This document shows, in pieces, positions 1 through 8,290 of a stretch of DNA of 64,000 nucleotides (its first letter is position 1; each line of letters opens with the position of its first letter). This DNA is from Mycobacterium colombiense (lineage in GTDB: Bacteria; Actinomycetota; Actinomycetes; Mycobacteriales; Mycobacteriaceae): assembly GCF_001953985.1 (NCBI RefSeq), contig NZ_MBEI01000044.1, forward strand, positions 23,092 through 87,091, written 5' to 3'. The notes below the pieces were generated by a model. It saw only the letters and a list, made by a program, of their open reading frames with translations. It searched no databases and was not told the origin of the DNA. The position numbers and the translations under genes were made by a program.

Positions 1-254
1 ACGCCCAGCTGATCCTGGAGGAGGCCGGGCTCTCGGGCGTCGATGAGGGATTGATCGACGAGATCTTCGCCGTGCTGGTCCGCGACTTCAACGCCTACGC
101 CGTGGAGCTGTCCGACAAGCCGGCGACGACGGACGAACAGGCCCGCTTCGCGCTGCGGATGATTCGCCGCCCCGCCCACGATCCCGCGCGCTACGACCAG
201 ATCTGGAAGGACCACGTGCTGCCGCTCAGCGGGGCCTATCAGATGCGCCCCTGA
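1..254 (+). CDS. C-terminal end of an unidentified protein (partial)
   Basis: The reading frame is open from base 3 to the TGA at 252-254 and gives about 83 residues; the real start lies upstream of the window. The fragment is acidic and probably helical, with no motif I can tie to a family, and ends in a short basic and aromatic tail (…SGAYQMRP). Codon use and GC bias at third positions look like a real mycobacterial gene. The next gene is convergent, about 50 bases away. I do not recognise the product and assign no function. Confidence 0.6.
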   Translation, partial: AQLILEEAGLSGVDEGLIDEIFAVLVRDFNAYAVELSDKPATTDEQARFALRMIRRPAHDPARYDQIWKDHVLPLSGAYQMRP

Positions 255-306
255 GCGTAAGGCTGGCGCTGCCCACGACCGTCACCAAACGCACTTACCG
301 AACGCC

Positions 307-1257
307 TCATGCGCGAGTTTGTTGGGCCTTCCAGCGATCGGGGTCGTCTTCGAGCGCGGCGCGATCCCAGCCGGCATTCACCGCGGCCGCCTCGTAGGTG
401 TCTTGTAAGAACCCGAGGAGCGTCTGGTCGGGGTCGGTTGCCTGCCGCACCGCCTCGTACGGCAACAAGAATTCACCGAGATCCTTGTCGTAGCCCGCCT
501 CCTCGGGGCTGACCGGGTGGTCGGCGAAACCGTCGGGTTCGGGATAGGCGTAGGCGTAGAAAGCGCCCTCATCACCCCCGCCGGGAAAGAATCCGCAGCT
601 GCTCAGTTCTCGCGAGTAGCCCTCGATCATCACCCAGTCTCCGCAGTTGGGTGCGCCGCCCGGGTGGCGGGGCGCGCCGCGCCCGGAAAATCTGGTGCAG
701 GCGAGATCCATTGCGCCCCAGAAGAAATGGACGGGACTCACCTTACCCATGAAGCGGGACCGAAACTGGCCGAGCACGCGGTTCGCCGCAAGCAGCTGGC
801 GCCAGAACAGGTTTGCCGCATCGGGGTCGTATGACGCGTGTTCGACATCCTCGGCGAACGGCAGGGCCGGATCTACCTCGTTGGGGTGCGCTTGGATGCG
901 GGTGGAGAAACCCAGCTCGTCGAGTGCCCCCATCGTCTGCGAGTAGAACTCGGCCACCGACTTCGGTTCCAGGCGCACACTGCGGGTCGCGCCGGTGCTG
1001 CTGCGGATCAGCAGCACGTGGTCGATGAAATCGAACTCCATATCGAAGACCGCTGTCCCGTACGGGATCGCCGACGTCGTCAAACCGCGCGGGCTCACAT
1101 ACGAGGTGACCTGCCACCAGTGGTTGATCAACGGCGAGTGGGCCAGCCGGACCTTGCCGACAATCTGCGCCCACATGTGCAGTGTTTGTCTCGTTGGAGC
1201 CCAGTCGTCTACCCGCAGGCTGGGCCACGCGATGCTGTCGTCGTGGTGCGTCGTCAC
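307..1257 (-). CDS. DUF5996 family protein
   Basis: A soluble protein of about 316 residues that resembles the uncharacterised DUF5996 family. It opens with a WPSLRVDDW segment and has a central HFFWGAMDLACTRFSGR stretch rich in aromatic residues, as in that family; the function is unknown. Two GTG starts lie six bases apart (1263 and 1257). I prefer 1257 because the GAGGA ribosome site is then six bases upstream, whereas it nearly touches the outer GTG. The gene is divergent from the TetR gene at 1433 across 175 bases. No signal peptide or membrane helix is visible. It is not part of the M. tuberculosis Rv0232-Rv0234c block as I remember it. Confidence 0.75.
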   Translation of the reverse strand: MTTHHDDSIAWPSLRVDDWAPTRQTLHMWAQIVGKVRLAHSPLINHWWQVTSYVSPRGLTTSAIPYGTAVFDMEFDFIDHVLLIRSSTGATRSVRLEPKSVAEFYSQTMGALDELGFSTRIQAHPNEVDPALPFAEDVEHASYDPDAANLFWRQLLAANRVLGQFRSRFMGKVSPVHFFWGAMDLACTRFSGRGAPRHPGGAPNCGDWVMIEGYSRELSSCGFFPGGGDEGAFYAYAYPEPDGFADHPVSPEEAGYDKDLGEFLLPYEAVRQATDPDQTLLGFLQDTYEAAAVNAGWDRAALEDDPDRWKAQQTRA

Positions 1258-1399
1258 GATCACTCCTCGGCTGGATTCGGCGTACGGCTTTCACCAGGTC
1301 ACTAACTACCGATAGTGCTCGCTTGGCCAATTTCTCGCTGGTGTGGCTCGGTCCGAGGGCGGCGGCTGAACCCCTTGACTGTGATGCGTGCCACAGTAA

Positions 1400-1416
1400 A
1401 ATGACCAGTGGTCATT
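1400..1416. promoter_or_regulatory. Candidate TetR operator upstream of the R2lox operon
   Basis: A perfect dyad, AATGACC-AGT-GGTCATT, with 7-base arms and a 3-base centre. It ends 16 bases before the TTG start of the TetR gene. TetR proteins usually bind such dyads over their own promoters, so autoregulation of the TetR-R2lox operon is likely. The dyad is seen directly; the binding is inferred. Confidence 0.6.
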
Positions 1417-1432
1417 CACCTGAGGAGGGGCA

Positions 1433-2128
1433 TTGCCAACAGTCACCTGGGCGCGCGTCGATCCCGCTCGTCGCGCCGCGATCATCGAGGCCGCGGAGTC
1501 GGAGTTCGGAGCCCACGGGTTCTCCCGGGGCAGCCTGAACGTCATCGCCCGCCGCGCCGGGGTCGCCAAGGGCAGCCTCTTCCAGTATTTCGCGGACAAG
1601 CGTGACCTGTACGCGTTTATCGCCGATATCGGCAGCCAGCGGGTGCGTGCCTACATGGAGGACCGCATCCGCGAGCTGGACCCGAGCCGGCCCTTCTTCG
1701 ACTTCCTCACCGACTGGCTCGACGCGTGGGTGGCCTACTTCGCCGACCATCCGCACGAACGCGCGCTGCACGCCGCGGCGACCCTGGAAGTCGACACCGA
1801 GGCCCGCGTCAGCGTGCAGCACGTCATCCACCGTCACTACCTGGAAGTGATGCGCCCGCTCGTGCGCGACGCGCACGTCCGCGGCGACCTGCGCGCGGAT
1901 TCCGATACCGACGCGCTGTTGTCGTTGCTGCTGTTGATCTTTCCGCACCTGGCGCTGGCGCCCTACATGCGCGGCCTCGATCCGATTCTGGGGCTCGACG
2001 AGCCCACCCCGGAACAGCCGGCGCTGGCAGTGCGCAGGCTCGTGGCGGTGCTCGCCGCCGCATTCGCGGCTGCGCCGGAAACCCCGCCAATCGGCGCAGC
2101 CCCCAAACGATCTGAGGAGGTCACATGA
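1433..2128 (+). CDS. TetR family regulator (Rv0232 type)
   Basis: A TetR repressor of 231 residues. The N-terminal helix-turn-helix lies at about residues 10-58, with the typical [18 protein letters not shown] segment, followed by a helical ligand domain. The start is TTG, with a strong GAGGAGGGG ribosome site just upstream; no better ATG exists in frame. The stop overlaps the ATG of the R2lox gene (ATGA at 2125-2128), so the two are translationally coupled. Position and length match Rv0232 of M. tuberculosis. It probably controls this operon through the dyad at 1400-1416. Its ligand is unknown; a fatty-acid-like ligand would fit because R2lox binds a long-chain fatty acid. Confidence 0.9.
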   Translation: MPTVTWARVDPARRAAIIEAAESEFGAHGFSRGSLNVIARRAGVAKGSLFQYFADKRDLYAFIADIGSQRVRAYMEDRIRELDPSRPFFDFLTDWLDAWVAYFADHPHERALHAAATLEVDTEARVSVQHVIHRHYLEVMRPLVRDAHVRGDLRADSDTDALLSLLLLIFPHLALAPYMRGLDPILGLDEPTPEQPALAVRRLVAVLAAAFAAAPETPPIGAAPKRSEEVT

Positions 2129-3066
2129 ATCGCACCCAAATCCACTCCATGGTCCAGGGTGGTCTCAATTGGGATAGCTTGCCGCTCAAGCTGTTTGCGG
2201 GCGGCAACGCGAAGTTCTGGAATCCGGCCGACATCGACTTCTCCCGCGATCGTGAGGACTGGGAACGGCTCACCGACGACGAACGCAGCTACGCGACCCG
2301 GCTGTGCGCCGAGTTCATCGCCGGCGAGGAGTCGGTGACCCAGGACATCCAGCCGTTCATGGCCGCGATGCGGGCCGAAGGCCGGCTCGGCGACGAAATG
2401 TATCTGACGCAGTTCGCCTTCGAGGAGGCCAAGCACGTCCAGGTGTTCCGCATGTGGCTCGACGCCGTCGGCATCACCGAGGACCTGCACAACTTCCTCG
2501 ACGACGTCCCGACCTACCGCACGATCTTCTACGAGGAGCTGCCGGACTGCCTGCACGCGCTGACGGTCGATCCGTCGCCGGCCGCGCAGGTGCGGGCGTC
2601 GGTGACCTACAACCACATGGTTGAGGGCATGCTGGCGCTGACCGGTTACTTCGGCTGGCACAAGATCTGCGTGGAGCGCGGCATCCTGCCCGGCATGCAG
2701 GAGCTGGTGCGGCGCATCGGCGACGACGAGCGACGGCACATGGCGTGGGGCACCTTCACCTGCCGGCGCCACGTGGCCGCCGACGACGCCAACTGGGGCG
2801 TCTTCGAAACGCGGATGAACGAACTGATGCCGCTCGGCCTGCGCCTGATCGAGGAAGGCTTCGCCCTCTACGACCCGATGCCGTTCGGCCTGTCGGTGGA
2901 CGAGTTCATGCAGTACGCCTCCGACAAGGGGATGCGGCGCTTCGGCACCATCTCCAGTGCCCGAGGGCGACCGCTCAGCGAGATCGATCTCGACTACACG
3001 CCGGTGCAGCTCGAGGACACCTTCGCCGAGGAGGACGAGAAGCTGCTGGCCGGGGCCTCGGCCTGA
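2125..3066 (+). CDS. R2-like ligand-binding oxidase (R2lox, Rv0233 type)
   Basis: A 313-residue ferritin-like protein related to the ribonucleotide reductase R2 subunit but belonging to the R2lox group, which holds a mixed Mn/Fe centre and a bound fatty acid. All six metal ligands are present at the M. tuberculosis numbering: E68, E101, H104, E167, E202 and H205. The residues of the unique Val-Tyr ether cross-link, V71 and Y162, are also present. The length is almost that of Rv0233 (314 residues), often annotated nrdB although it is not a ribonucleotide reductase. It is coupled to the TetR gene by a four-base overlap. The physiological substrate of the family is not known. Confidence 0.95.
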   Translation: MNRTQIHSMVQGGLNWDSLPLKLFAGGNAKFWNPADIDFSRDREDWERLTDDERSYATRLCAEFIAGEESVTQDIQPFMAAMRAEGRLGDEMYLTQFAFEEAKHVQVFRMWLDAVGITEDLHNFLDDVPTYRTIFYEELPDCLHALTVDPSPAAQVRASVTYNHMVEGMLALTGYFGWHKICVERGILPGMQELVRRIGDDERRHMAWGTFTCRRHVAADDANWGVFETRMNELMPLGLRLIEEGFALYDPMPFGLSVDEFMQYASDKGMRRFGTISSARGRPLSEIDLDYTPVQLEDTFAEEDEKLLAGASA

Positions 3067-3086
3067 CGGCGCCTCGGCCTGACGGC
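3055..3086 (+). repeat. 16-base tandem duplication over the R2lox stop codon
   Basis: The unit GCCTCGGCCTGACGGC occurs at 3055-3070 and again at 3071-3086. The first copy contains the last codons and the TGA of R2lox; the second is just past it. It looks like a slippage event that does not change the protein. Confidence 0.85.
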
Positions 3087-3145
3087 GGCGGCCCGCTGCG
3101 CCCGGCTGCGCCGCGCTTGCGACCGCCGCCCGACCTTGCGGGCGA

Positions 3146-4564
3146 TCACTCGACCTTGTTGTCGCCGGCCGACGAGCCGCTCTCGGTTTCCCCGACCCAC
3201 ACGGTTTTGGCGTTGACGAAGGCGCGGATGCCCAGGCCCGCCAGCTCGCGTCCGTAGCCGGAGCGCTTGACGCCGCCGAACCCCAGTTCGGGGTAGGACA
3301 CCGTCATCCCGTTGATGAAGACCTGGCCGGCCTCGATGTCGTCGATGAAGCGCTGCTGCTCGGCCTCGTCGTTGGTCCAGGCGTTGGATCCAAGGCCGAA
3401 CGTGGTGGCGTTGGCGATCTCGATGGCCTCGTCGATGTCGGCCGCCCGGTACATCGACGCGACCGGACCGAACACCTCCTCGGTGTACAGGGCCATGTCC
3501 TTGGTGATGTCGGTGACCACCGTCGGCGGGTAGAACCAGCCCGGCCCGTCGATGGGCTTGCCGCCGAGCCGGATCTTGGCGCCCGCCGCGGCGGCGTCGT
3601 CGACCTGCTTGGCGATCTCGTCGCGGCCCGACTCGGTGGCCAGCGGGCCCACGTCGGTGTTCGGGTCGGTCGGGTCGCCGACGGTCAGCGCCTGCATCCG
3701 CTCGGTGAACTTCTCGACGAACGCGTCGTAGATGTCGGTGTGGACGATGAACCGCTTTGCGGCGATGCAGGACTGGCCGTTGTTCTGGGTCCGGGCGGTG
3801 ACCGCGGTCTTGGCGGCCTCGTCCAGGTTCGCCGAGGGCATCACGATGAACGGGTCGCTGCCGCCGAGCTCGAGCACGGTCGGCTTGATCTCGTCGCCTG
3901 CGATGGCCGCCACCGACTGGCCGGCCGGTTCGCTGCCGGTCAGGGTGGCCGCCGCCACCCGGGGGTCGCGCAGGATGCGCTCGACCGCGCTGGACGAGAC
4001 GAGCAGCGTCTGGAAACAGCCGTCGGGGAAGCCGCCGCGCTTGATCACGTCGGCGAGGTAGAGCGCGCTCTGCGGGACGTTCGACGCGTGCTTGAGGATC
4101 CCGACGTTGCCGGCCATCAGCGCCGGTGCGGCGAACCGCACGGCCTGCCATAGCGGGAAGTTCCACGGCATCACGGCCAGCACGACGCCCAGCGGTTGAT
4201 AGCGGGTGTAGGCCCTCTTCGCGCCGACCGCCTCGGCGTCAGCCGGCTCGTCGGCCAGCAGGTGCTCGGCGTTTTCGGCGTAGTAACGAAAACCCTTGGC
4301 GCACTTGAGCGCTTCCGCCTTGGCCGACTTCAGCGTCTTGCCCATCTCCAGCGTCATCATGGCGGCGACGTCGTCGGCCTCCGCCTCCAGCAGGTCGGCG
4401 GTCGCGTTTGCCCACTGGGCGCGCTGGGCAAACGTGGTGTTGTGGCGGTAATCGAGGAAGCGTTCGTAAGCGCGGGCAATCGCGGCGTCGACTTCCTGGT
4501 CGGTGGCCGGGGTGAAGGTCTTCACTGTCTCGCCGGTAGCCGGGTTAATGGTGGCGATGGGCAC
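3146..4564 (-). CDS. gabD1: Succinate-semialdehyde dehydrogenase (NADP+), GabD1 type
   Basis: An aldehyde dehydrogenase of 472 residues that oxidises succinic semialdehyde to succinate. Expected catalytic residues are present: N135 in MPWNF, E232 in LELGG, and nucleophile C266 in NNGQSC. The GTG start at 4564 has a clear GGAGGG site upstream. M. tuberculosis Rv0234c (GabD1) is in the same place, downstream of and convergent with R2lox. The gene is divergent from a ThDP enzyme at 4656, with only 91 bases between the starts. That pairing suggests a common pathway: the ThDP enzyme could produce the semialdehyde that GabD1 consumes (see findings). The family assignment is firm; the pathway is inferred. 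Confidence 0.92.
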   Translation of the reverse strand: MPIATINPATGETVKTFTPATDQEVDAAIARAYERFLDYRHNTTFAQRAQWANATADLLEAEADDVAAMMTLEMGKTLKSAKAEALKCAKGFRYYAENAEHLLADEPADAEAVGAKRAYTRYQPLGVVLAVMPWNFPLWQAVRFAAPALMAGNVGILKHASNVPQSALYLADVIKRGGFPDGCFQTLLVSSSAVERILRDPRVAAATLTGSEPAGQSVAAIAGDEIKPTVLELGGSDPFIVMPSANLDEAAKTAVTARTQNNGQSCIAAKRFIVHTDIYDAFVEKFTERMQALTVGDPTDPNTDVGPLATESGRDEIAKQVDDAAAAGAKIRLGGKPIDGPGWFYPPTVVTDITKDMALYTEEVFGPVASMYRAADIDEAIEIANATTFGLGSNAWTNDEAEQQRFIDDIEAGQVFINGMTVSYPELGFGGVKRSGYGRELAGLGIRAFVNAKTVWVGETESGSSAGDNKVE

Positions 4565-4655
4565 GTCGGCCCTCCTTCATCGGGTTCGTGTTGCTTAGCG
4601 GCTGAAAAGTCCAACACCTAGCCTGCCACTATCGTTCCCCTAAGGGAGGTGTCGG

Positions 4656-6302
4656 ATGACCAAAGCTGCTGAGCTGATCGTCAAGTGCCTGGAAAATGAG
4701 GGTGTTTCCGTCGTGTTCGGGGTGCCCGGCGAGGAGAACATCCGGTTGGTACAGGCGCTGGCGTCCTCGTCCATCCGCTACGTGCTGACCCGGCACGAGC
4801 AGGCCGCCTCGTTCATGGCCGAGATGTACGGGAGGGTCACCGGGCGGGCCGCGGTGGTATCGGCCACGCTAGGGCCCGGCGCGATCAACATGCAGCTCGG
4901 TACGGCCGACGCCACCACCAACAGCACCCCGCTGGTCGCCATCTCCGCGCAGGTGGGTCACGACCGGGAGTTCAAGGAGTCACACCAGTACGTCGACCTG
5001 GTGTCGATGTTCGCCCCCATCACCCGCTGGGCGGCGGGCATCCCGACCGCGCGCGCGATCCCCGAGATGGTCCGCAAGGCGTTCAAGCTCGCCGAGTCCG
5101 AGCGCCCGGCCGCGGTCTACCTGGCGGTGCCCGAGCACATCGACGCCGACGAGACCGACTACGACCTGGGACCGTTGCCGCGCAACGTCGTCCGCCCCGA
5201 TGCCCCGGCTCCCCGCCAGGTGGCGCGCGCCGTCGACGTCCTGCGCAACGCCAAGCGCCCGGTACTGCTGGCCGGGCACGGCGCCGCCCGCGCCGACGCC
5301 ACCAAGGCCCTGGTGCGCTTCTCCGAAGAGTTCGGCATCCAGGTGGCCAACACCTTCCACGGCAAGGGCGTCATGCCGGATGACCACCCCAACAGCATCG
5401 GCACGCTGGGCTTCATGCGGCACGACTACGTCAACTTCGGGTTCGACAACGCCGACGCCGTCATCGCCGTCGGCTACGAGTTGCAGGAATTCGACCCGGT
5501 GCGGATCAACCCGCAGGCCGACAAGAAGATCATCCACATCCACCGGTTCCCGGCCGAGGTCGACGCGCACTACTCGGTGGACGTCGGGATCATTGGCGAC
5601 ATCAGCGATTCGCTGAACGCCCTGACCGACGCGCTGTCCGGTCACACCTTCGCGCACGCCGCCGAGGTGCCCGGCTCGGGCCTGTTGGCCGAGGAATTCG
5701 CACGGGGTCAACAGGATTCGCGCTACCCGCTGGCGCCGGCGCGGGTGGTCGCCGACACCCGCGCGGCCCTGGGCCGCAGTGACATCGTCCTGGTCGACAC
5801 GGGCGCCACCAAGATGTGGATGGCCCGGCTCTACCCGACCTACGAGCGGAACACCTGCCTGATCTCAAACGGGTTGTCCACCATGAGCTTTGCCCTGCCT
5901 GGCGCGCTGGGCGTCAAGCTGGCGCAGCCGGATTGCAAGGTGCTGGCCGTCGTCGGCGACGGCGCGTTCCTGATGAACTCGCAGGAGATCGAGACCGCCG
6001 TGCGCGAGCGCATCCCGTTGGTGGTGCTGATCTGGGAGGACAACGGTTACGGCCTCATCGAATGGAAGATGGACCTCGAGTTGGGGGCGCACTACTACGT
6101 GAAGTTCAACAACCCCGACGTGGTCAAGTACGCGGAAAGCTTCGGCGCCAAGGGATATCGGATCAACAGCGCCGAGGAACTGCTGCCGACGCTGCGGACC
6201 GCGCTCGACGACGACGGCGTCTCGCTGATCAGTTGCCCGGTCGACTACTCCGAAAATCTGCGGTTGACCGACCGCCTCGGCGAGCTGGACGAAACGCTGT
6301 AA
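4656..6302 (+). CDS. Thiamine diphosphate enzyme, acetolactate synthase-like; possible 2-oxoglutarate decarboxylase
   Basis: A 548-residue ThDP enzyme with the three usual domains: N-terminal pyrimidine-binding (E48 in RHEQAASFMA), a central domain, and a C-terminal pyrophosphate-binding domain with the GDG motif at 434-436 and N463 closing the Mg site. By annotation it resembles acetolactate synthase large subunits, but no ilvN or ilvC is nearby. It is divergent from gabD1. In the cyanobacterium Synechococcus 7002 an acetolactate synthase-like enzyme next to a succinic semialdehyde dehydrogenase is a 2-oxoglutarate decarboxylase, so the same activity is plausible here. Catabolic acetolactate synthase remains the alternative. 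The GGGAGG ribosome site supports the ATG at 4656. Confidence 0.85.
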   Translation: MTKAAELIVKCLENEGVSVVFGVPGEENIRLVQALASSSIRYVLTRHEQAASFMAEMYGRVTGRAAVVSATLGPGAINMQLGTADATTNSTPLVAISAQVGHDREFKESHQYVDLVSMFAPITRWAAGIPTARAIPEMVRKAFKLAESERPAAVYLAVPEHIDADETDYDLGPLPRNVVRPDAPAPRQVARAVDVLRNAKRPVLLAGHGAARADATKALVRFSEEFGIQVANTFHGKGVMPDDHPNSIGTLGFMRHDYVNFGFDNADAVIAVGYELQEFDPVRINPQADKKIIHIHRFPAEVDAHYSVDVGIIGDISDSLNALTDALSGHTFAHAAEVPGSGLLAEEFARGQQDSRYPLAPARVVADTRAALGRSDIVLVDTGATKMWMARLYPTYERNTCLISNGLSTMSFALPGALGVKLAQPDCKVLAVVGDGAFLMNSQEIETAVRERIPLVVLIWEDNGYGLIEWKMDLELGAHYYVKFNNPDVVKYAESFGAKGYRINSAEELLPTLRTALDDDGVSLISCPVDYSENLRLTDRLGELDETL

Positions 6303-6436
6303 CGGCCCGGCTCACCGCGGCCCCACAGTGGTAGAGACCTGCGACCGGGTGTCGTGCCGGTGAGCGAATGAGGGCGCCACAGTGCGGTATTCGTCGAGGT
6401 TGTGCTCGGGACGGCGGGACGGGTGATGATGGATAG

Positions 6437-6910
6437 ATGGCGGAGCGTGATCGCGACGAATCGGGTCGGCCGCGAAATGCCCGGCCGCGCGACGCTCTGG
6501 GCCGACCACTTCCGCCCGGCAGCGCGGGCGTGCCACGCGTTCCGGATGACCTGGTGCTGGAACCGGCCGAAACCCTCGCGTATGCCCAGGATCTGCTGAA
6601 TCGAGGTCTCGCATTCAACGCTCATGAGGTTTTGGAGTCCGCGTGGAAGAACGGTCCAGCCAACGAGCAGGCGCTGTGGCAAGGCCTGACGCAGCTCGCG
6701 GTGGGGATCACCCACATCCAGCGGGACAACCCCAAGGGCGCAACCACGTTGCTTCGCCGCGCCTCCGACCATCTTGCCCGCGCGGACTTACCCGCGCCGC
6801 ACGGTGTCGACGTCGCCGGGTTGGTGGAGTACGTCAACTCGCTGATCGACGATCTTGCCGCCGGCGTTCATGTCACCGCGTCGCGGCTACTGCCCCGTCT
6901 CGTGGTCTGA
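6437..6910 (+). CDS. DUF309 family protein
   Basis: A protein of 157 residues. After a basic, disordered N-terminus of about 45 residues it has the DUF309 core: a helical stretch with LLNRGLAFNAHEVLESAW followed by QALWQGLTQLAVGITH. This is a small all-helical fold of unknown function found in many bacteria. An internal ATG at 6464 or the GTG/ATG codons near residue 30 could be the true start, since the N-terminus is weakly conserved in the family and I see no strong ribosome site. It ends 46 bases before the convergent DUF2945 gene. Confidence 0.75.
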   Translation: MAERDRDESGRPRNARPRDALGRPLPPGSAGVPRVPDDLVLEPAETLAYAQDLLNRGLAFNAHEVLESAWKNGPANEQALWQGLTQLAVGITHIQRDNPKGATTLLRRASDHLARADLPAPHGVDVAGLVEYVNSLIDDLAAGVHVTASRLLPRLVV

Positions 6911-6956
6911 CGTGTCCTTGCCGGCGTCGGTCGCTCATGGTGGTGTCGTGCTCGTT

Positions 6957-7169
6957 CTAGTCGATCTTCTCCAAGGCGTCGCCTTTGTGCATCGCGATGT
7001 GGTCGGTTTTGTCGCTTCTGATCTCGTATTGCGGGTCGTCCTTGGTGCAATGCCGTTTGTGGCCCTTGTACTCGGTGTCGCGGGTGTGCTTTTTCACGAT
7101 GGCGCCGCTGACCTGGCCGGCTTCTGAGTTCCATCTGACGTGATCTCCGACCTTGAATTGCTTCGTCAC
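6957..7169 (-). CDS. DUF2945 family small protein (Tudor-like fold)
   Basis: A 70-residue protein beginning VTKQFKVGDHVRWNSEAGQ, which matches the DUF2945/HVA1 family of short, basic, all-beta proteins. I chose the GTG at 7169 because AAGGAG lies seven bases upstream; the reading frame continues upstream without similarity. The TKQFKVGDHVRW opening and the KGDALEKID end are what the family shows. No partner or reaction is known. It is divergent from the LysR gene at 7260. Confidence 0.8.
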   Translation of the reverse strand: MTKQFKVGDHVRWNSEAGQVSGAIVKKHTRDTEYKGHKRHCTKDDPQYEIRSDKTDHIAMHKGDALEKID

Positions 7170-7259
7170 TGTGCGTCTCCTTCGCATCCTGCTTGGTGTG
7201 ACCGACCATGGCTGCCTCTCCGCGGCCATCAGGACGGGTACCCGGTCGCGGCCGGCGAC

Positions 7260-8186
7260 ATGATCGAATGGCACATGCTGTTCCGTCAGCTGGAGTACTT
7301 CGTCGCGCTCGCTCAGGAGCGCCACTTCGCGCGCGCCGCGAGCGCCTGTTACGTGTCGCAGCCCGCGCTGTCGGAAGCCATCCGAAAGCTCGAATCCGAA
7401 CTCAACGTCCCGCTGGTGCGGCGCGGCCAGAAGTTCGAGGGTCTCACCCCCGAGGGCGAGCGGCTGGTGCCGTGGGCGCGGCGCATACTGGCCGACCGCG
7501 ACGCCCTCAAACAGGAGGTCACCGCGCTGCGCGCCGGCCTGACCGGCGAATTGCGGCTCGGCGTGGTGCCGGCCGCCTCGACCACCGTTGCGCTGCTTAC
7601 GGATCCGTTCTGCGCGGCACATCCGTTGGTCCGTGTCCAGCTCGAGGTCAACCTGCGCTCGGCCGGGATCGTGGAGCGGGTCCGCAAGTTCGAATTGGAC
7701 GCGGGCATCCTGTATCCGGACCAACAGGACACGGCCGATCTCCTGGTCACCCCGCTGTATCACGAGCAACCGGTGCTCATCGCCGCCGCCGAACTGCTTG
7801 GCGCCGAGGCGAAAACCATGGCGTGGTCGGACACCGTGCAGTTGCCGCTGTGCCTGCTGACGCAGGGCATGCGGGGCCGCCGGCTCATCGATGACGCGTT
7901 GGCCACCCACGGCCTGCAGGTCACCCCGCAGCTGGAAACCGATTCCGTGGCCGCGCTGTTCGCGCACGTTCGCGCCGGCCGGTGGGCGAGCATCGTGCCG
8001 CAACCGTGGATCCACACCCTGGGCGTGCCGGCCGGGGTGAGCGTGCTGCGGCTGCGGCGCCCGTCGGTCACCGCATTGATAGCGCTGGTGACCAACCGGG
8101 CGGAGCCGGGTTCGTTGCTGGCGCGCGCGCTGCGCCGGACCGCGCGCGAGGCCCGCATCGGCGCGACGCTCGGCGAGCTGTCCTAG
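7260..8186 (+). CDS. LysR family transcriptional regulator
   Basis: A LysR regulator of about 308 residues. The N-terminal winged helix covers residues 5-65 (LFRQLEYFVALAQERHFARAA then SQPALSEAIRKLE), followed by a substrate-binding domain from about residue 95. The start could be the ATG at 7260 or the ATG at 7275; LysR proteins usually begin a few residues before LFRQLEYF, so both fit. It lies 104 bases upstream of, and on the same strand as, the formate dehydrogenase gene and may control it. The pairing is an inference from position. It is not present in the M. tuberculosis block. Confidence 0.88.
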   Translation: MIEWHMLFRQLEYFVALAQERHFARAASACYVSQPALSEAIRKLESELNVPLVRRGQKFEGLTPEGERLVPWARRILADRDALKQEVTALRAGLTGELRLGVVPAASTTVALLTDPFCAAHPLVRVQLEVNLRSAGIVERVRKFELDAGILYPDQQDTADLLVTPLYHEQPVLIAAAELLGAEAKTMAWSDTVQLPLCLLTQGMRGRRLIDDALATHGLQVTPQLETDSVAALFAHVRAGRWASIVPQPWIHTLGVPAGVSVLRLRRPSVTALIALVTNRAEPGSLLARALRRTAREARIGATLGELS

Positions 8187-8290
8187 CCGCGCTGATCGGC
8201 GTTGCCTATCGGCCGGTCGGAATCCTGTCTTGGACACCGCGGCGGGCGCGCTCCGAGACTGGGCGTGATCGCCGGTTTAAGGAGAATCCG

